NCBI GenBank assembly: GCA_030456445.1
Contig: JAKDNM010000006.1
Location: 1-61,621, forward strand
Reading direction: 5' to 3'
Origin: Hyphomicrobiales bacterium
Lineage (GTDB): Bacteria; Pseudomonadota; Alphaproteobacteria; Rhizobiales; Rhizobiaceae
DNA: 61,621 nt
The notes under the pieces were generated by a model that saw nothing but the letters and a program-made list of their open reading frames with translations, was not told where the DNA came from and ran no database searches. The position numbers and the translations under genes were made by a program. Below, piece after piece: positions 54,175-61,621 of the stretch (the first letter of the stretch is position 1; every line of letters begins with the position of its first letter).

Positions 54175-55370
54175 TTGTGTCGGTCCTTGTTGGAATGGGT
54201 TGGAACCTGTTCGACGAGATCGACAGGCTGAAGCGTTTCTGCCGAGCGCAGGATGGCGTGGCAGACCTCGAGGCTGGCCAGCCCCCACCTGCCGGTCTGG
54301 ACGGGGGGGCGGTCGAACCTGACGGCGTCGAAGAGTGCGTCGACCACCTCGCTGCGCGCGTGGCGCAGAGCGGGGGCAAACCGGAATTCCTGCTCGAAGT
54401 CGCCATAGATTTGGATCCCGGCGGGCGTCAGGCGGATGTCGCCACGCTCGCACTGCACGATGACCGGACCGAAATGCTCGTAGCTTTCGGGCGTCTGGGG
54501 GCCGGCCCCCGATCCGTAGGTGCGCGTGGTCTTGAGCGCCGCTTCTTCCTGCGATCCCGAAATGCGGCTCAGGGCCTTTCGCGCCATGCCGTAGGCATCC
54601 GCCGCCTTGCGCTGCCCGAGCTCGCCTATGCCCCCCATCCAGATGTCGCTGTCGAAATGTGCATAGCCCGAATAGGTCAGCACCGCGCCGCAACCGCCCT
54701 CGAAAATCATCAGCGCCGAATAGGCGCCTTCCGTCGATCGCTCCGGATCCCATGCGCCGGTCAGGGCGACGATCCGCTTACCCAGGCCACCCGCGAGCAG
54801 GCGCACGATATCGATCTGATGCGCGCCCTGGCTGAAGACGACGCCTCCGCCTTCGCTGGTCTTGAGCTCCTCCGGCCGACGCGGCCGGTAGAGGAAGTCC
54901 GTGTAGTTGAACGCCTGGATCATACACACGCGTCCGAGTTCGCTGCTTTCGATCAGTCCACGCGCCTGTGCCACAGGCGTGTCGAAGCTGTGACTTGGCC
55001 CGACGATCAGGTGCACGCCCGCCTTCTCGGCGGCCTCGACGATCCGGCGGCCGTCCTCCATCGATACGGCCAGCGGCTTGTCGATCAAAATGTGCTTGCC
55101 GCTACGGGCGGCAGCGACCGCATGATCGGCATGCATCTGATGCGGAGTGGCGATGTAGACGGCTTCGACCTCACCGTCGGCGCATAGCGCCTCGACTTCG
55201 GCATAGGTGCGCCCGCCGAATTCCTTCTCGAACGCTTCGCGCGATTGCGCGCGTGGGGCGCAGGCCGCCACCAGCCTGACGCGCGGGTCCGAGCGGAAAG
55301 CGTCGAGCATCAGCATGAAGGCTCGCCCGAGGCCGATCACGCCAAGGCGAACAGGGGCATCAGAGGTCAA
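54171..55370 (-). CDS. pht4: 4,5-dihydroxyphthalate-dehydrogenase-like Gfo/Idh/MocA oxidoreductase
   Basis: The 399-residue NAD(P)-dependent enzyme has the nucleotide motif GVIGLGRAF near residue 10, DKP at 97-99 (the EKP lysine of the family), and the catalytic-type H183 in FSQGAHQIDIVRLL. Segments FNYTDFLYRPRRPEEL, GGGVVFSQ and FGPVIVQCERGDIR match my memory of Pht4, which rearomatises the cis-dihydrodiol made by phthalate dioxygenase. The start is TTG with GGGAG upstream. It overlaps the reductase gene by 11 bp and the decarboxylase gene by 4 bp, indicating a coupled operon. Confidence 0.9.
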   Translation of the reverse strand: MTSDAPVRLGVIGLGRAFMLMLDAFRSDPRVRLVAACAPRAQSREAFEKEFGGRTYAEVEALCADGEVEAVYIATPHQMHADHAVAAARSGKHILIDKPLAVSMEDGRRIVEAAEKAGVHLIVGPSHSFDTPVAQARGLIESSELGRVCMIQAFNYTDFLYRPRRPEELKTSEGGGVVFSQGAHQIDIVRLLAGGLGKRIVALTGAWDPERSTEGAYSALMIFEGGCGAVLTYSGYAHFDSDIWMGGIGELGQRKAADAYGMARKALSRISGSQEEAALKTTRTYGSGAGPQTPESYEHFGPVIVQCERGDIRLTPAGIQIYGDFEQEFRFAPALRHARSEVVDALFDAVRFDRPPVQTGRWGLASLEVCHAILRSAETLQPVDLVEQVPTHSNKDRHN

Positions 55371-56310
55371 GGACCAGGCTCCCGCTTTTCGCGCGCGAGA
55401 CGCAGATCATGATCGAGCCGCGCCGTTCCTCGTCCATCAGCACCATGTCGCGATGATCCACATCGCCCGCGATCAGCCGGGTCTTGCAGGAGCCGCAGGT
55501 ACCGCTCTCGCAGGAGCTGGAGGTCGTCACGCCCGCATCCCGTACCGCTTCCAGTATGGATCGGTCGGCCGGCACGCGGACCGTCTTGCCGGATCGCGCC
55601 AGTTCGACGTCGAAGTCGACATCATCGGCCCGAACGATCTCGATCGGCTTGAAATCCTCGAAATGCACGCGCCCTTCGGTCCAATGGCCGGAGATCGCCT
55701 CGATCTCCTCCATCAGCGGCTTGGGGCCGCAGCAATAGACGTGGAGGGGTGCCGGCTTCTCGAAATGATCCCAGAAATCATAGAGCCGCTCCGGATCGCC
55801 TTCGTCGTGATGAACGACCAGATGTTCCCCGAACGCCTCCTTCATCTCGTCGAGATAGGCGGCTTCGTCCGCGTTGCGGCTTACATAGATGATCCGGAAG
55901 CTCTTGCCCGCCTGTTTGATCCGCCTGGCCATCGCATAGATCGGCGTCACGCCGATGCCGCCGGCTATCAGCAGATAATCGTCGGCCTCGACCAACTCGA
56001 ACTCGTTTTCCGGCGGCGCCACCATCAGCATCGAGCCGGGCGTCGCCGCATCATGCATCGATTGCGACCCCCCGCGCGACTGCGGCTCACGCTTCACCGC
56101 GATCGTATAGGCATTGCCGCCGCTCTCATCGACCAGCGAATAACGGCGCATCGCGCCCGAGGGCGTGCGCACCGTGACATGCGCGCCGGGTCCGTATTCG
56201 GGGAGCGGCGCACCATCGGCTGGCATCAACGTGAACTCCTCGATCTGCGCGGTCAGCGGCCGGCGGGCGCTGACGAGCATGGGTCGAAGATCTTCTTCGG
56301 TAACGATCAC
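55360..56310 (-). CDS. pht2: phthalate-dioxygenase-type reductase (FMN/NADH, 2Fe-2S)
   Basis: The 316-residue protein is a class IA oxygenase reductase. The FMN-binding segment RRYSLVDESG lies near residue 54 and the NADH-binding segment AGGIGVTPIYAMAR near 115. A plant-type 2Fe-2S domain at the C-terminus has SSSCESGTCGSC plus a distant cysteine in MICVSRA. The order FMN-NAD-ferredoxin is that of phthalate dioxygenase reductase and vanillate demethylase reductase. The start is GTG. It is the first gene of the minus-strand operon and is divergent from its oxygenase. Confidence 0.93.
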   Translation of the reverse strand: MIVTEEDLRPMLVSARRPLTAQIEEFTLMPADGAPLPEYGPGAHVTVRTPSGAMRRYSLVDESGGNAYTIAVKREPQSRGGSQSMHDAATPGSMLMVAPPENEFELVEADDYLLIAGGIGVTPIYAMARRIKQAGKSFRIIYVSRNADEAAYLDEMKEAFGEHLVVHHDEGDPERLYDFWDHFEKPAPLHVYCCGPKPLMEEIEAISGHWTEGRVHFEDFKPIEIVRADDVDFDVELARSGKTVRVPADRSILEAVRDAGVTTSSSCESGTCGSCKTRLIAGDVDHRDMVLMDEERRGSIMICVSRAKSGSLVLDL

Positions 56311-56338
56311 GGGTCAAGGGCTCTCGTTTGTTAATCGC

Positions 56339-56350
56339 TTAGCTACCTAA
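56339..56350. promoter_or_regulatory. MarR-type box near the reductase start
   Basis: TTAGCTACCTAA fits TTAG-N4-CTAA and lies 28 bp upstream of the reductase start codon, in position to block its promoter. A second box sits 63 bp away, centre to centre (six helical turns). Confidence 0.65.
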
Positions 56351-56401
56351 CCTTTTTGTGTCAACCCTACTGGACGCACCGGTCGGGCTCCGGTAGTTTG
56401 C

Positions 56402-56413
56402 TTAGTATGCTAA
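56402..56413. promoter_or_regulatory. MarR-type box near the oxygenase start
   Basis: TTAGTATGCTAA is the most symmetrical box of the set. It ends 16 bp before the oxygenase start codon, next to the GGAGG ribosome site, so a bound repressor would stop initiation. Confidence 0.7.
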
Positions 56414-56429
56414 CTATACGGAGGCGCAC

Positions 56430-57710
56430 ATGTTGACCCTCGAAGAAAACGACCTTCTGACGCGCGTCTGCGGCGATGCACCCATGGGACGGCTGATGCG
56501 TCAGCACTGGACGCCGGTCTGCCTGATCGAAGAGGTGGGCGAGCGGGACGGCACGCCGCTGCTGGTCGAGGTGTTGGGCGGACGATATGTGGCTTTCCGC
56601 GACACCGAAGGCCGGGTCGGCCTTCTCGATGAATTGTGCCCGCACAGGCGCGTCTCCCTCCTCTTCGGGCGCAACGAGGAGTGCGGGTTGCGCTGCCTCT
56701 ACCATGGCTGGAAGATGGACGTGGACGGCAAGGTCGTCGCGATGTCCTCCGAACCGGAGGGCAGCCCGCTGCTCGACAAGGTCCACCACCGCGCCTACCC
56801 GGTGAGGGAGTGGGGCGGTTTCGTGTGGGCGTGGCTCGGCGACAAGGAGAATGTTCCGCCCTTCGATCCGCCCGCCTTTGCGCCGACCGAGGATACGCCC
56901 GTCGCGATCCTGAAGATCAGGGTGCCGGCCAACTGGGCGCAGATCCACGAGGGCCAGATCGACAGCGCACATTCCTCCAGCCTGCATTCGTCGGACATGG
57001 TTCCTGCCCGGGTCGAAGGCGCCGGCGCCGACGATAAATTGTGGTACCGGCCGTCGACCGACAAATCGCCGCGCATGCAGACGCAGACGACGAGCTATGG
57101 CTTTCACTATGCGGCGATCCGCAAGCCCATCAAGAACGCGGCGACCCAGAACTACCTGCGCATCACCGAGTTCATCGCACCCTACTACTCGCTGATCCCG
57201 CCCAACAGCGCCTACAACGTCGCCAGCGTCATCGTGCCGGTCGATGACGTGACGACCCATTTTCATTTCGTCGCCTGGGGCAGCCGCACCTGCCCGACCA
57301 CCGAGGAATGGCGGCAGTTCAATCACACCGTGAAGGGTGTCGATCTCGACGACCGCTGGGTCTCGCGCCGCACGCTGGAGAACAACTTCCTTCAAGACCG
57401 CGAACTGATGAAGCAAGGCAACTTCACCGGCGTACTCGGCATTCCCAACCAGGACGTCGTCATGTGGGTTTCGATGGGGCCGATCGTCGACCGGACAAAC
57501 GACATTCTCGGCGCCTCCGACCTGGCGATCGTCGAGTTCCGCCGACTGATGGTCGACGCCGCACGCAAGGTATCCGAAGGCGGCAAGGCGATCGGCACCG
57601 AGGAACCGCGCTTGCCCCACGCGCGCATCATGTCGCGCGAAGGCGTCTATCCAAAGACTGTCGACTGGCGCACGCTTGTCGATACGTCGCGGATGCAGGC
57701 GGCCGAATAG
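56430..57710 (+). CDS. pht3: Rieske aromatic-ring oxygenase, phthalate 4,5-dioxygenase type
   Basis: This 426-residue oxygenase alpha subunit has a Rieske 2Fe-2S centre C70/H72 (CPHRR) and C89/H92 (CLYHGW). The catalytic iron site is seen in EGQIDSAHSSSLHSSD with H181 and H186; the aspartate before them bridges to the Rieske centre of a neighbouring subunit. MLTLEENDLLTRV and FGRNEECGLRCLYHGWK are characteristic of phthalate 4,5-dioxygenases, which lack a beta subunit. GGAGG precedes the ATG. It is divergent from the reductase and is followed by the class II aldolase gene. Vanillate-type demethylases are the nearest alternative. Confidence 0.92.
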   Translation: MLTLEENDLLTRVCGDAPMGRLMRQHWTPVCLIEEVGERDGTPLLVEVLGGRYVAFRDTEGRVGLLDELCPHRRVSLLFGRNEECGLRCLYHGWKMDVDGKVVAMSSEPEGSPLLDKVHHRAYPVREWGGFVWAWLGDKENVPPFDPPAFAPTEDTPVAILKIRVPANWAQIHEGQIDSAHSSSLHSSDMVPARVEGAGADDKLWYRPSTDKSPRMQTQTTSYGFHYAAIRKPIKNAATQNYLRITEFIAPYYSLIPPNSAYNVASVIVPVDDVTTHFHFVAWGSRTCPTTEEWRQFNHTVKGVDLDDRWVSRRTLENNFLQDRELMKQGNFTGVLGIPNQDVVMWVSMGPIVDRTNDILGASDLAIVEFRRLMVDAARKVSEGGKAIGTEEPRLPHARIMSREGVYPKTVDWRTLVDTSRMQAAE

Positions 57711-57766
57711 CTTTGGCGACGAGTGGTCGGTACGGCCGGCGACTTTGGATGAAGAAGGAAGATGAT

Positions 57767-58513
57767 ATGACGAGCGAAACTTCGGGCGTGCGGGATGGCG
57801 ATGTGCTCGACGCCGCTTTGACCGCGCTCGTGCTGGCCAACAGAATACTGGCGCGCGAGGAGGTGATCGACGATTTCGGCCATGTCAGCGTGCGTCACCC
57901 TCTTAATCCCGAGCGCTATTTCCTGTCGCGTTCCCGCAGTCCGGCGACCGTCACACGGGGCGACATCATGGAGTTCACGCTTGAGGGAGAACAGGTCGGC
58001 AATGACCACCGCCGGCCCTATTCCGAACGGCACATCCACGGCGCGATCTACAAGGACCGCCCCGACGTCAATGCCGTCACCCATCATCATGCCCGCTCCG
58101 TCATCCCGTTCACGATGACGGACGTTTCGCTGCGGCCGATGTTCCACATGGCCTCGGTGATCGGCAAGGACATCCCGCGGTGGGACAGCCAGGACCAGTT
58201 CGGGGACACCAACATGCTGGTCGACAGCATGGAAATGGGCCACGCGCTGTCGCGCGCGCTTAACGGCAACCGCGTGGTGCTGCTGCGCGGGCATGGCTGC
58301 GTCTGCGCGGGCCCCGACCTGCGCTCGGTCATCATGATCTCGGTCGGCCTGAAGGACAATGCGGCCCTGGTCCAGGCGACCCGGCAGATGGGCGAGGTGA
58401 AATATCTCACCGACGGCGAGATCGAGAAGTCGGGCGCGATGCTGCTGGGCGACATGCCGCTTGCCCGCGCCTGGGACTATTGGGTCACACGCGCGGGGTT
58501 CTCCGGCCTTTGA
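57767..58513 (+). CDS. class II aldolase-family protein, dicarboxylate-decarboxylase type
   Basis: The 248-residue zinc enzyme has SERHIHGAIYKDRPDVNAVTHHHARSV cut into a catalytic E87 region and the metal-binding histidines at 106-108; a further histidine lies in LLRGHGCVCAG. Besides sugar aldolases, the family holds the 3,4-dihydroxyphthalate and 3-hydroxy-2-methylpyridine-4,5-dicarboxylate decarboxylases. Given the neighbours, a second decarboxylation of an aromatic diacid is more likely than aldol cleavage. AAGGA lies seven bases before the ATG at 57767. The stop TGA forms the left edge of a repeat element. Confidence 0.85.
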   Translation: MTSETSGVRDGDVLDAALTALVLANRILAREEVIDDFGHVSVRHPLNPERYFLSRSRSPATVTRGDIMEFTLEGEQVGNDHRRPYSERHIHGAIYKDRPDVNAVTHHHARSVIPFTMTDVSLRPMFHMASVIGKDIPRWDSQDQFGDTNMLVDSMEMGHALSRALNGNRVVLLRGHGCVCAGPDLRSVIMISVGLKDNAALVQATRQMGEVKYLTDGEIEKSGAMLLGDMPLARAWDYWVTRAGFSGL

Positions 58514-58611
58514 GCATGATCCGGAAAAGTGGGCACCGGTTTTCCGAAAAGATCATGCTCAAATAAAGAGATAAGAGCATGATGCGATTCAATCCGATCA
58601 CATCACGCTCT
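58512..58611. repeat. REP-like palindromic element, copy 2 (100 bp)
   Basis: This element repeats copy 1 at 52617-52716 in the same orientation with about six substitutions and no indel. It starts at the second base of the aldolase-family stop codon (TGA). Its first hairpin is intact and its second has lost some pairing. It lies between two genes of the same strand and could stabilise or attenuate the message. Confidence 0.85.
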
Positions 58612-58656
58612 GAGCGGGGCCGCCCTCACTTCGCGCAAGGCGGCTATTTGATTTGG

Positions 58657-60465
58657 ATGGCAGGGAAGGCTTCGGTTCAGATGCATTCGGTTGAGAAAGT
58701 CACGAACGGCCGCGAGACGATCGAGCGACCGATCCCGTCGGAAGACGGCAGCGTCTGGGGCAGCGACGTGGTCGCTGAGATGCTGCGCCTCACGGGCGTC
58801 AGATATGTCGCGCTGAACCCCGGGTCGAGCTTCAGAGGGCTGCACGACAGTCTCGTCAACCGGCTCGGCAATGCCGACCCGCAGATGCTCCTGTGCCTGC
58901 ACGAGGAGAATGCGGTGGCGATCGCGCATGGCTACGCCAAGGTCTCGGGCGAGCCTCTCGCGGTGATCCTCCATTCCAATGTCGGCTTGATGCATGGGTC
59001 GATGGCGATCTTCAACGCCTGGTGCGACCGCGTCCCGGTGATGATCTTCGGCGCGACCGGCCCGGTTGACGCCGCGCTCAGGCGGCCGTGGATCGATTGG
59101 CTCCACACGTCGCGCGACCAGGGCGCGTTGGTGAGAAATTTCGTGAAATGGGACGACCAGCCGGCATCGGTGGAGGCTTCGATCGAAGCGATGCTGCGCG
59201 CCAACATCATCGCCCGGACCGCGCCTCGCGGACCGACCTATGTGAATTTCGACGTCACCATGCAGGAGCGCCGGATGGACCATATGCCTTCGCTCCCCGA
59301 TGTCTCGCGCTACCGGCCGCCGCTGCCTGCCCGGCCAGGACCCGACGCCATCCGCCAGATCGCACAATTGCTGCGCTCGGCGCATTCGCCATTGATCCTC
59401 GCGGGACGGGTGTCGCGCGACCCTGCCGACTGGGCGCGGCGCGTCGCGCTGGTCGAGGCGGTGGGAGCCGAGGTCCTGACCGACATGAAGGTCGCCGCCG
59501 CCTTTCCGACCGACCATCCGGCACACCGCGGCAAGCCGGCGCATTTCCTCGACGAGCCGTCGATCCAGGCGCTGCGCGGCGCTGATTTGATCCTCAGTCT
59601 CGACTGGCTGGATCTCGGCGGCGCCATCAAGCAGGCTGGCAATGTCGACGCGCGTATCGTCCAGATCTCGATGGACTACCAATTGCACAATGGCTGGGGC
59701 ATGGAGTTGCAGGCCCTGCCGACCTGCGATTTGCATCTGCCTTGCGACCCCGACATCGCCACTCATCTGATCGCCGACGAACTTGGCGTCGGCCGGGGCG
59801 ACCTTCCCGCGGATGATCCGACGTGCCCGGCAATCGGCGCCTCCGCTCCCGATACTCTATTGGATGTCGTGGCGCTGGCCGGCGCCCTCGGGGAAGGCCT
59901 CGCTGGCGAGTGCGTTTCGCTCGTCAGGCTGCCGCTGGGATGGGCCGGCGAGACATGGCATTTTCGCCATCCGCTGGATTATCTCGGCACCGATGGCGGC
60001 GCGGGAATCGGATCCGGCCCCGGCATGCTGATCGGTGCCGCACTGGCGCTCCAGGATTCCGGCAGGCTGCCGGTCGCGGTTCTGGGCGACGGCGATTTCA
60101 TGATGGCGGCGTCGGCGCTGTGGACCGCCGCGCACTACAAAGTCCCGTTTGTCGCCGTCGTCGCCAACAACCGATCCTTCTTCAACGACGAAGTGCACCA
60201 GGAGCGCGTGGCCCGTGCGCGTCAGCGGCCCGTGGAGAACAAATGGATCGGCCAGCGCATCGGCGATCCCGATATCGATCTTGCCGCGATTGCTCGCGCT
60301 CAGGGCGTCGAGGGCATTGGGCCGGTGCGCAAGTCGGGCGAGTTGGTCGATGCCGTCCGCAGAGCGGTGGCGCTGGCGCGGAAAGGCAGGCCGGTCGTGA
60401 TCGATGCCCGCGTCATGCCAGGCTATAGTCCGGGCATGACCGCCGGCCTGGTCCGCGAGGGATAG
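58657..60465 (+). CDS. thiamine-diphosphate-dependent enzyme (decarboxylase/lyase)
   Basis: This 602-residue protein has the three-domain plan of the pyruvate oxidase/benzoylformate decarboxylase family. The N-terminal domain carries the cofactor-activating glutamate at about E83 in CLHEENAVAIAHGYAK. The middle domain includes ADLILSLDWLDLGG. The C-terminal ThDP site contains LGDGDF near residue 478 and ANNRSFFND. The start may be ATG 58657 or 58681. The family makes aldehydes or acyloins from 2-oxo acids, so it could produce the aldehyde for the module's ALDH. It lacks an obvious FAD signature of acetolactate synthase. Confidence 0.88.
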   Translation: MAGKASVQMHSVEKVTNGRETIERPIPSEDGSVWGSDVVAEMLRLTGVRYVALNPGSSFRGLHDSLVNRLGNADPQMLLCLHEENAVAIAHGYAKVSGEPLAVILHSNVGLMHGSMAIFNAWCDRVPVMIFGATGPVDAALRRPWIDWLHTSRDQGALVRNFVKWDDQPASVEASIEAMLRANIIARTAPRGPTYVNFDVTMQERRMDHMPSLPDVSRYRPPLPARPGPDAIRQIAQLLRSAHSPLILAGRVSRDPADWARRVALVEAVGAEVLTDMKVAAAFPTDHPAHRGKPAHFLDEPSIQALRGADLILSLDWLDLGGAIKQAGNVDARIVQISMDYQLHNGWGMELQALPTCDLHLPCDPDIATHLIADELGVGRGDLPADDPTCPAIGASAPDTLLDVVALAGALGEGLAGECVSLVRLPLGWAGETWHFRHPLDYLGTDGGAGIGSGPGMLIGAALALQDSGRLPVAVLGDGDFMMAASALWTAAHYKVPFVAVVANNRSFFNDEVHQERVARARQRPVENKWIGQRIGDPDIDLAAIARAQGVEGIGPVRKSGELVDAVRRAVALARKGRPVVIDARVMPGYSPGMTAGLVREG

Positions 60466-61095
60466 AGAACTGTTGTGTCGCTCGACGGACCGCCGCTGTC
60501 GTCGTGGCGCTCCCATGGTGAATCTGGCCCATAGCGCATCCTTTGATTCGGACGACAAGAGGCTTCGACGAAAACCGAAGGACCGAATGGTGGTGCAGGC
60601 AGTCTGGTGCGAACTGGTCTCTGTTTGTGAATTCCCTGGAGACAGGGACTTTAACAGGGTATTTTGGGAATTTCGATTGGATAAAAGCAGGTCGGCTACC
60701 GACAAGCAACTGACTTTACAAGGGGATTTCTCCTCGTGGAATTGTTCGACGATTTTCGAAACAGGGAATAACAGGGATTTCCAACGATCGGCTGGGCAAT
60801 GAGCAGCCTGGTAACCTGGCAACGAGCGGCCGATTGCGAATAGGCCCAGCGCGCCTGGTACACTGTACGGCCCGCCCCGCAGTTTGCCCCTTGCGCGAGT
60901 CAACAAACAGAGCCAAAAGGTATCCAAAGCGACCGCCTTGTTGCGGGAGTTGTTCAAGCGAGCCAGCGCCAAGGAGGGCAGTGGGTCGCGCTAACTGCGG
61001 AATGGGTCTTCGGCCCGAACCGGTTGTTTGCGCGCCGACACTGTCCTCGACTGGCATCTTCCCTTCTGCGGCGGGAGCCGAACTGAATTGGGAAG
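60466..61095. other. gene-poor region between the catabolic module and the ParB-type gene
   Basis: No convincing gene was found in these 630 bp. The stretch has lower GC than the window in places and repeats the octamer-like AACAGGG at 60653-60659, 60760-60766 and 60770-60776. Similar AACAGGGAA-rich stretches occur near recombinases in rhizobial genomes, as far as I recall. It may be the scar of a mobile element. Confidence 0.4.
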
Positions 61096-61621
61096 ATGGA
61101 CATGACAAGAAAAGCACCATTGAAGGACAGTCGCGTTTCGCAGGCTGCGGGCCTCTCTCCGGCAATTCAGGAGTGGTCAAGAGTACGGCGTGAGACGCAA
61201 AGGGGGCTGACCCGGCTTAGGGAGCCGGTCGGTCCCGCTTCGGGGGCGCGCAATGATCTCCTGCCCGATCTGCATGTCGAGTATGTGCCCGTTGACGACC
61301 TTCGGGCGGCCAGGCGCAGAGTGCGCAGATTAGATTCAATCCAATCGTCTAGACTCGACCGCAGCATCGCACAATTCGGTATCTGTCTGCCGATCCTTAT
61401 CGATAATGACAGGCATATCGTTCATGGCCACGGTGTATGGGAAGCGGCCAAGCGGGCTGGGCTGGACCAGGTTCCGGTCATCGAGGTCGGTTATTTGCCG
61501 CCCGAGAAGCTGCGCTTGTTGGCCATTGCGCTCAACCGGCTGGGGGAGACAGGCAGGTGGGACGAAGAGGTGCTGGCGCAGGAACTGGAGGAACTGATCG
61601 ACCTCGGTGAGGATATCATCG
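61096..61621 (+). CDS. ParB/Srx-domain protein, N-terminal part (runs off the window)
   Basis: An open frame starts at ATG 61096 (or 61102) after GGGAAG and continues without a stop to the window edge, giving 175 residues. The recognisable part is the ParB N-terminal domain: VEYVPVDDLRAARRRVRRLD, then IAQFGICLPILIDNDRHIVHGHGVWEAAKRAGLDQVPVIEV split over the G-H-G-V-W motif. The HGHGVWEAAK motif is the form found in rhizobial mobile-element proteins where this domain precedes a DNA methyltransferase. Chromosome-partition ParB usually has G-E-R-R-W-R there instead, so plasmid partition is less likely. Confidence 0.85.
   Translation, partial: MDMTRKAPLKDSRVSQAAGLSPAIQEWSRVRRETQRGLTRLREPVGPASGARNDLLPDLHVEYVPVDDLRAARRRVRRLDSIQSSRLDRSIAQFGICLPILIDNDRHIVHGHGVWEAAKRAGLDQVPVIEVGYLPPEKLRLLAIALNRLGETGRWDEEVLAQELEELIDLGEDII

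Overview
The window comes from a high-GC alphaproteobacterium, almost certainly a Rhizobiales member of the Mesorhizobium/Phyllobacteriaceae type. Indicators are a suhB/mmgR-type small RNA, a ROSE-controlled small heat-shock gene, cpdR next to an N-formylglutamate amidohydrolase-like gene, a single-chain indolepyruvate oxidoreductase, and 100-bp palindromic intergenic repeats of a kind common in that order. No tRNA, rRNA, CRISPR array or intact insertion sequence was seen.

Positions 1-34521 look mostly like core genome. In order: the 3' end of a quinone-reductase-like gene; an Lrp/AsnC regulator divergent from a 2-oxoacid (aryl-pyruvate) oxidoreductase and an aromatic aminotransferase, probably an amino acid catabolic unit; tamA-tamB (outer-membrane assembly); a 3-methyladenine glycosylase divergent from ddl; a cupin; a five-gene Dpp-type ABC operon ending in a LacI regulator; gltB and gltD separated by a vapBC toxin-antitoxin pair; threonine aldolase; hsp20 with a sigma-32-type promoter and ROSE thermometer; an alpha/beta hydrolase; hisN; the sRNA; an N-formylglutamate amidohydrolase; and cpdR.

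Positions 34853-44423 form a catabolic module. A carbohydrate-type ABC importer (binding protein, two permeases, UgpC/MalK-type ATPase) is interleaved with a GMC alcohol oxidase/dehydrogenase, an aldehyde dehydrogenase and an FAD oxidoreductase, under a GntR/FCD regulator. One palindrome, TTGGATCCAT and its reverse, lies in all of the promoter regions and looks like the operator.

Positions 44670-60465 form a second catabolic module built on phthalate-degradation families: Rieske dioxygenase (pht3-like), its reductase (pht2-like), a Gfo/Idh dihydrodiol dehydrogenase (pht4-like) and a decarboxylase with a binding-protein fold (pht5-like). It adds a class II aldolase-type decarboxylase, a ThDP enzyme, an aldehyde dehydrogenase, two DMT transporters, a NitT/TauT-type ABC importer with two different permease genes, and a MarR regulator. 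A TTAG-N4-CTAA box recurs in its promoters and is a good candidate MarR operator.

The right edge (60466-61621) is a gene-poor stretch followed by the start of a ParB/Srx-domain protein that runs off the window. Together with the scattered repeats this suggests mobile-element influence on the right side.
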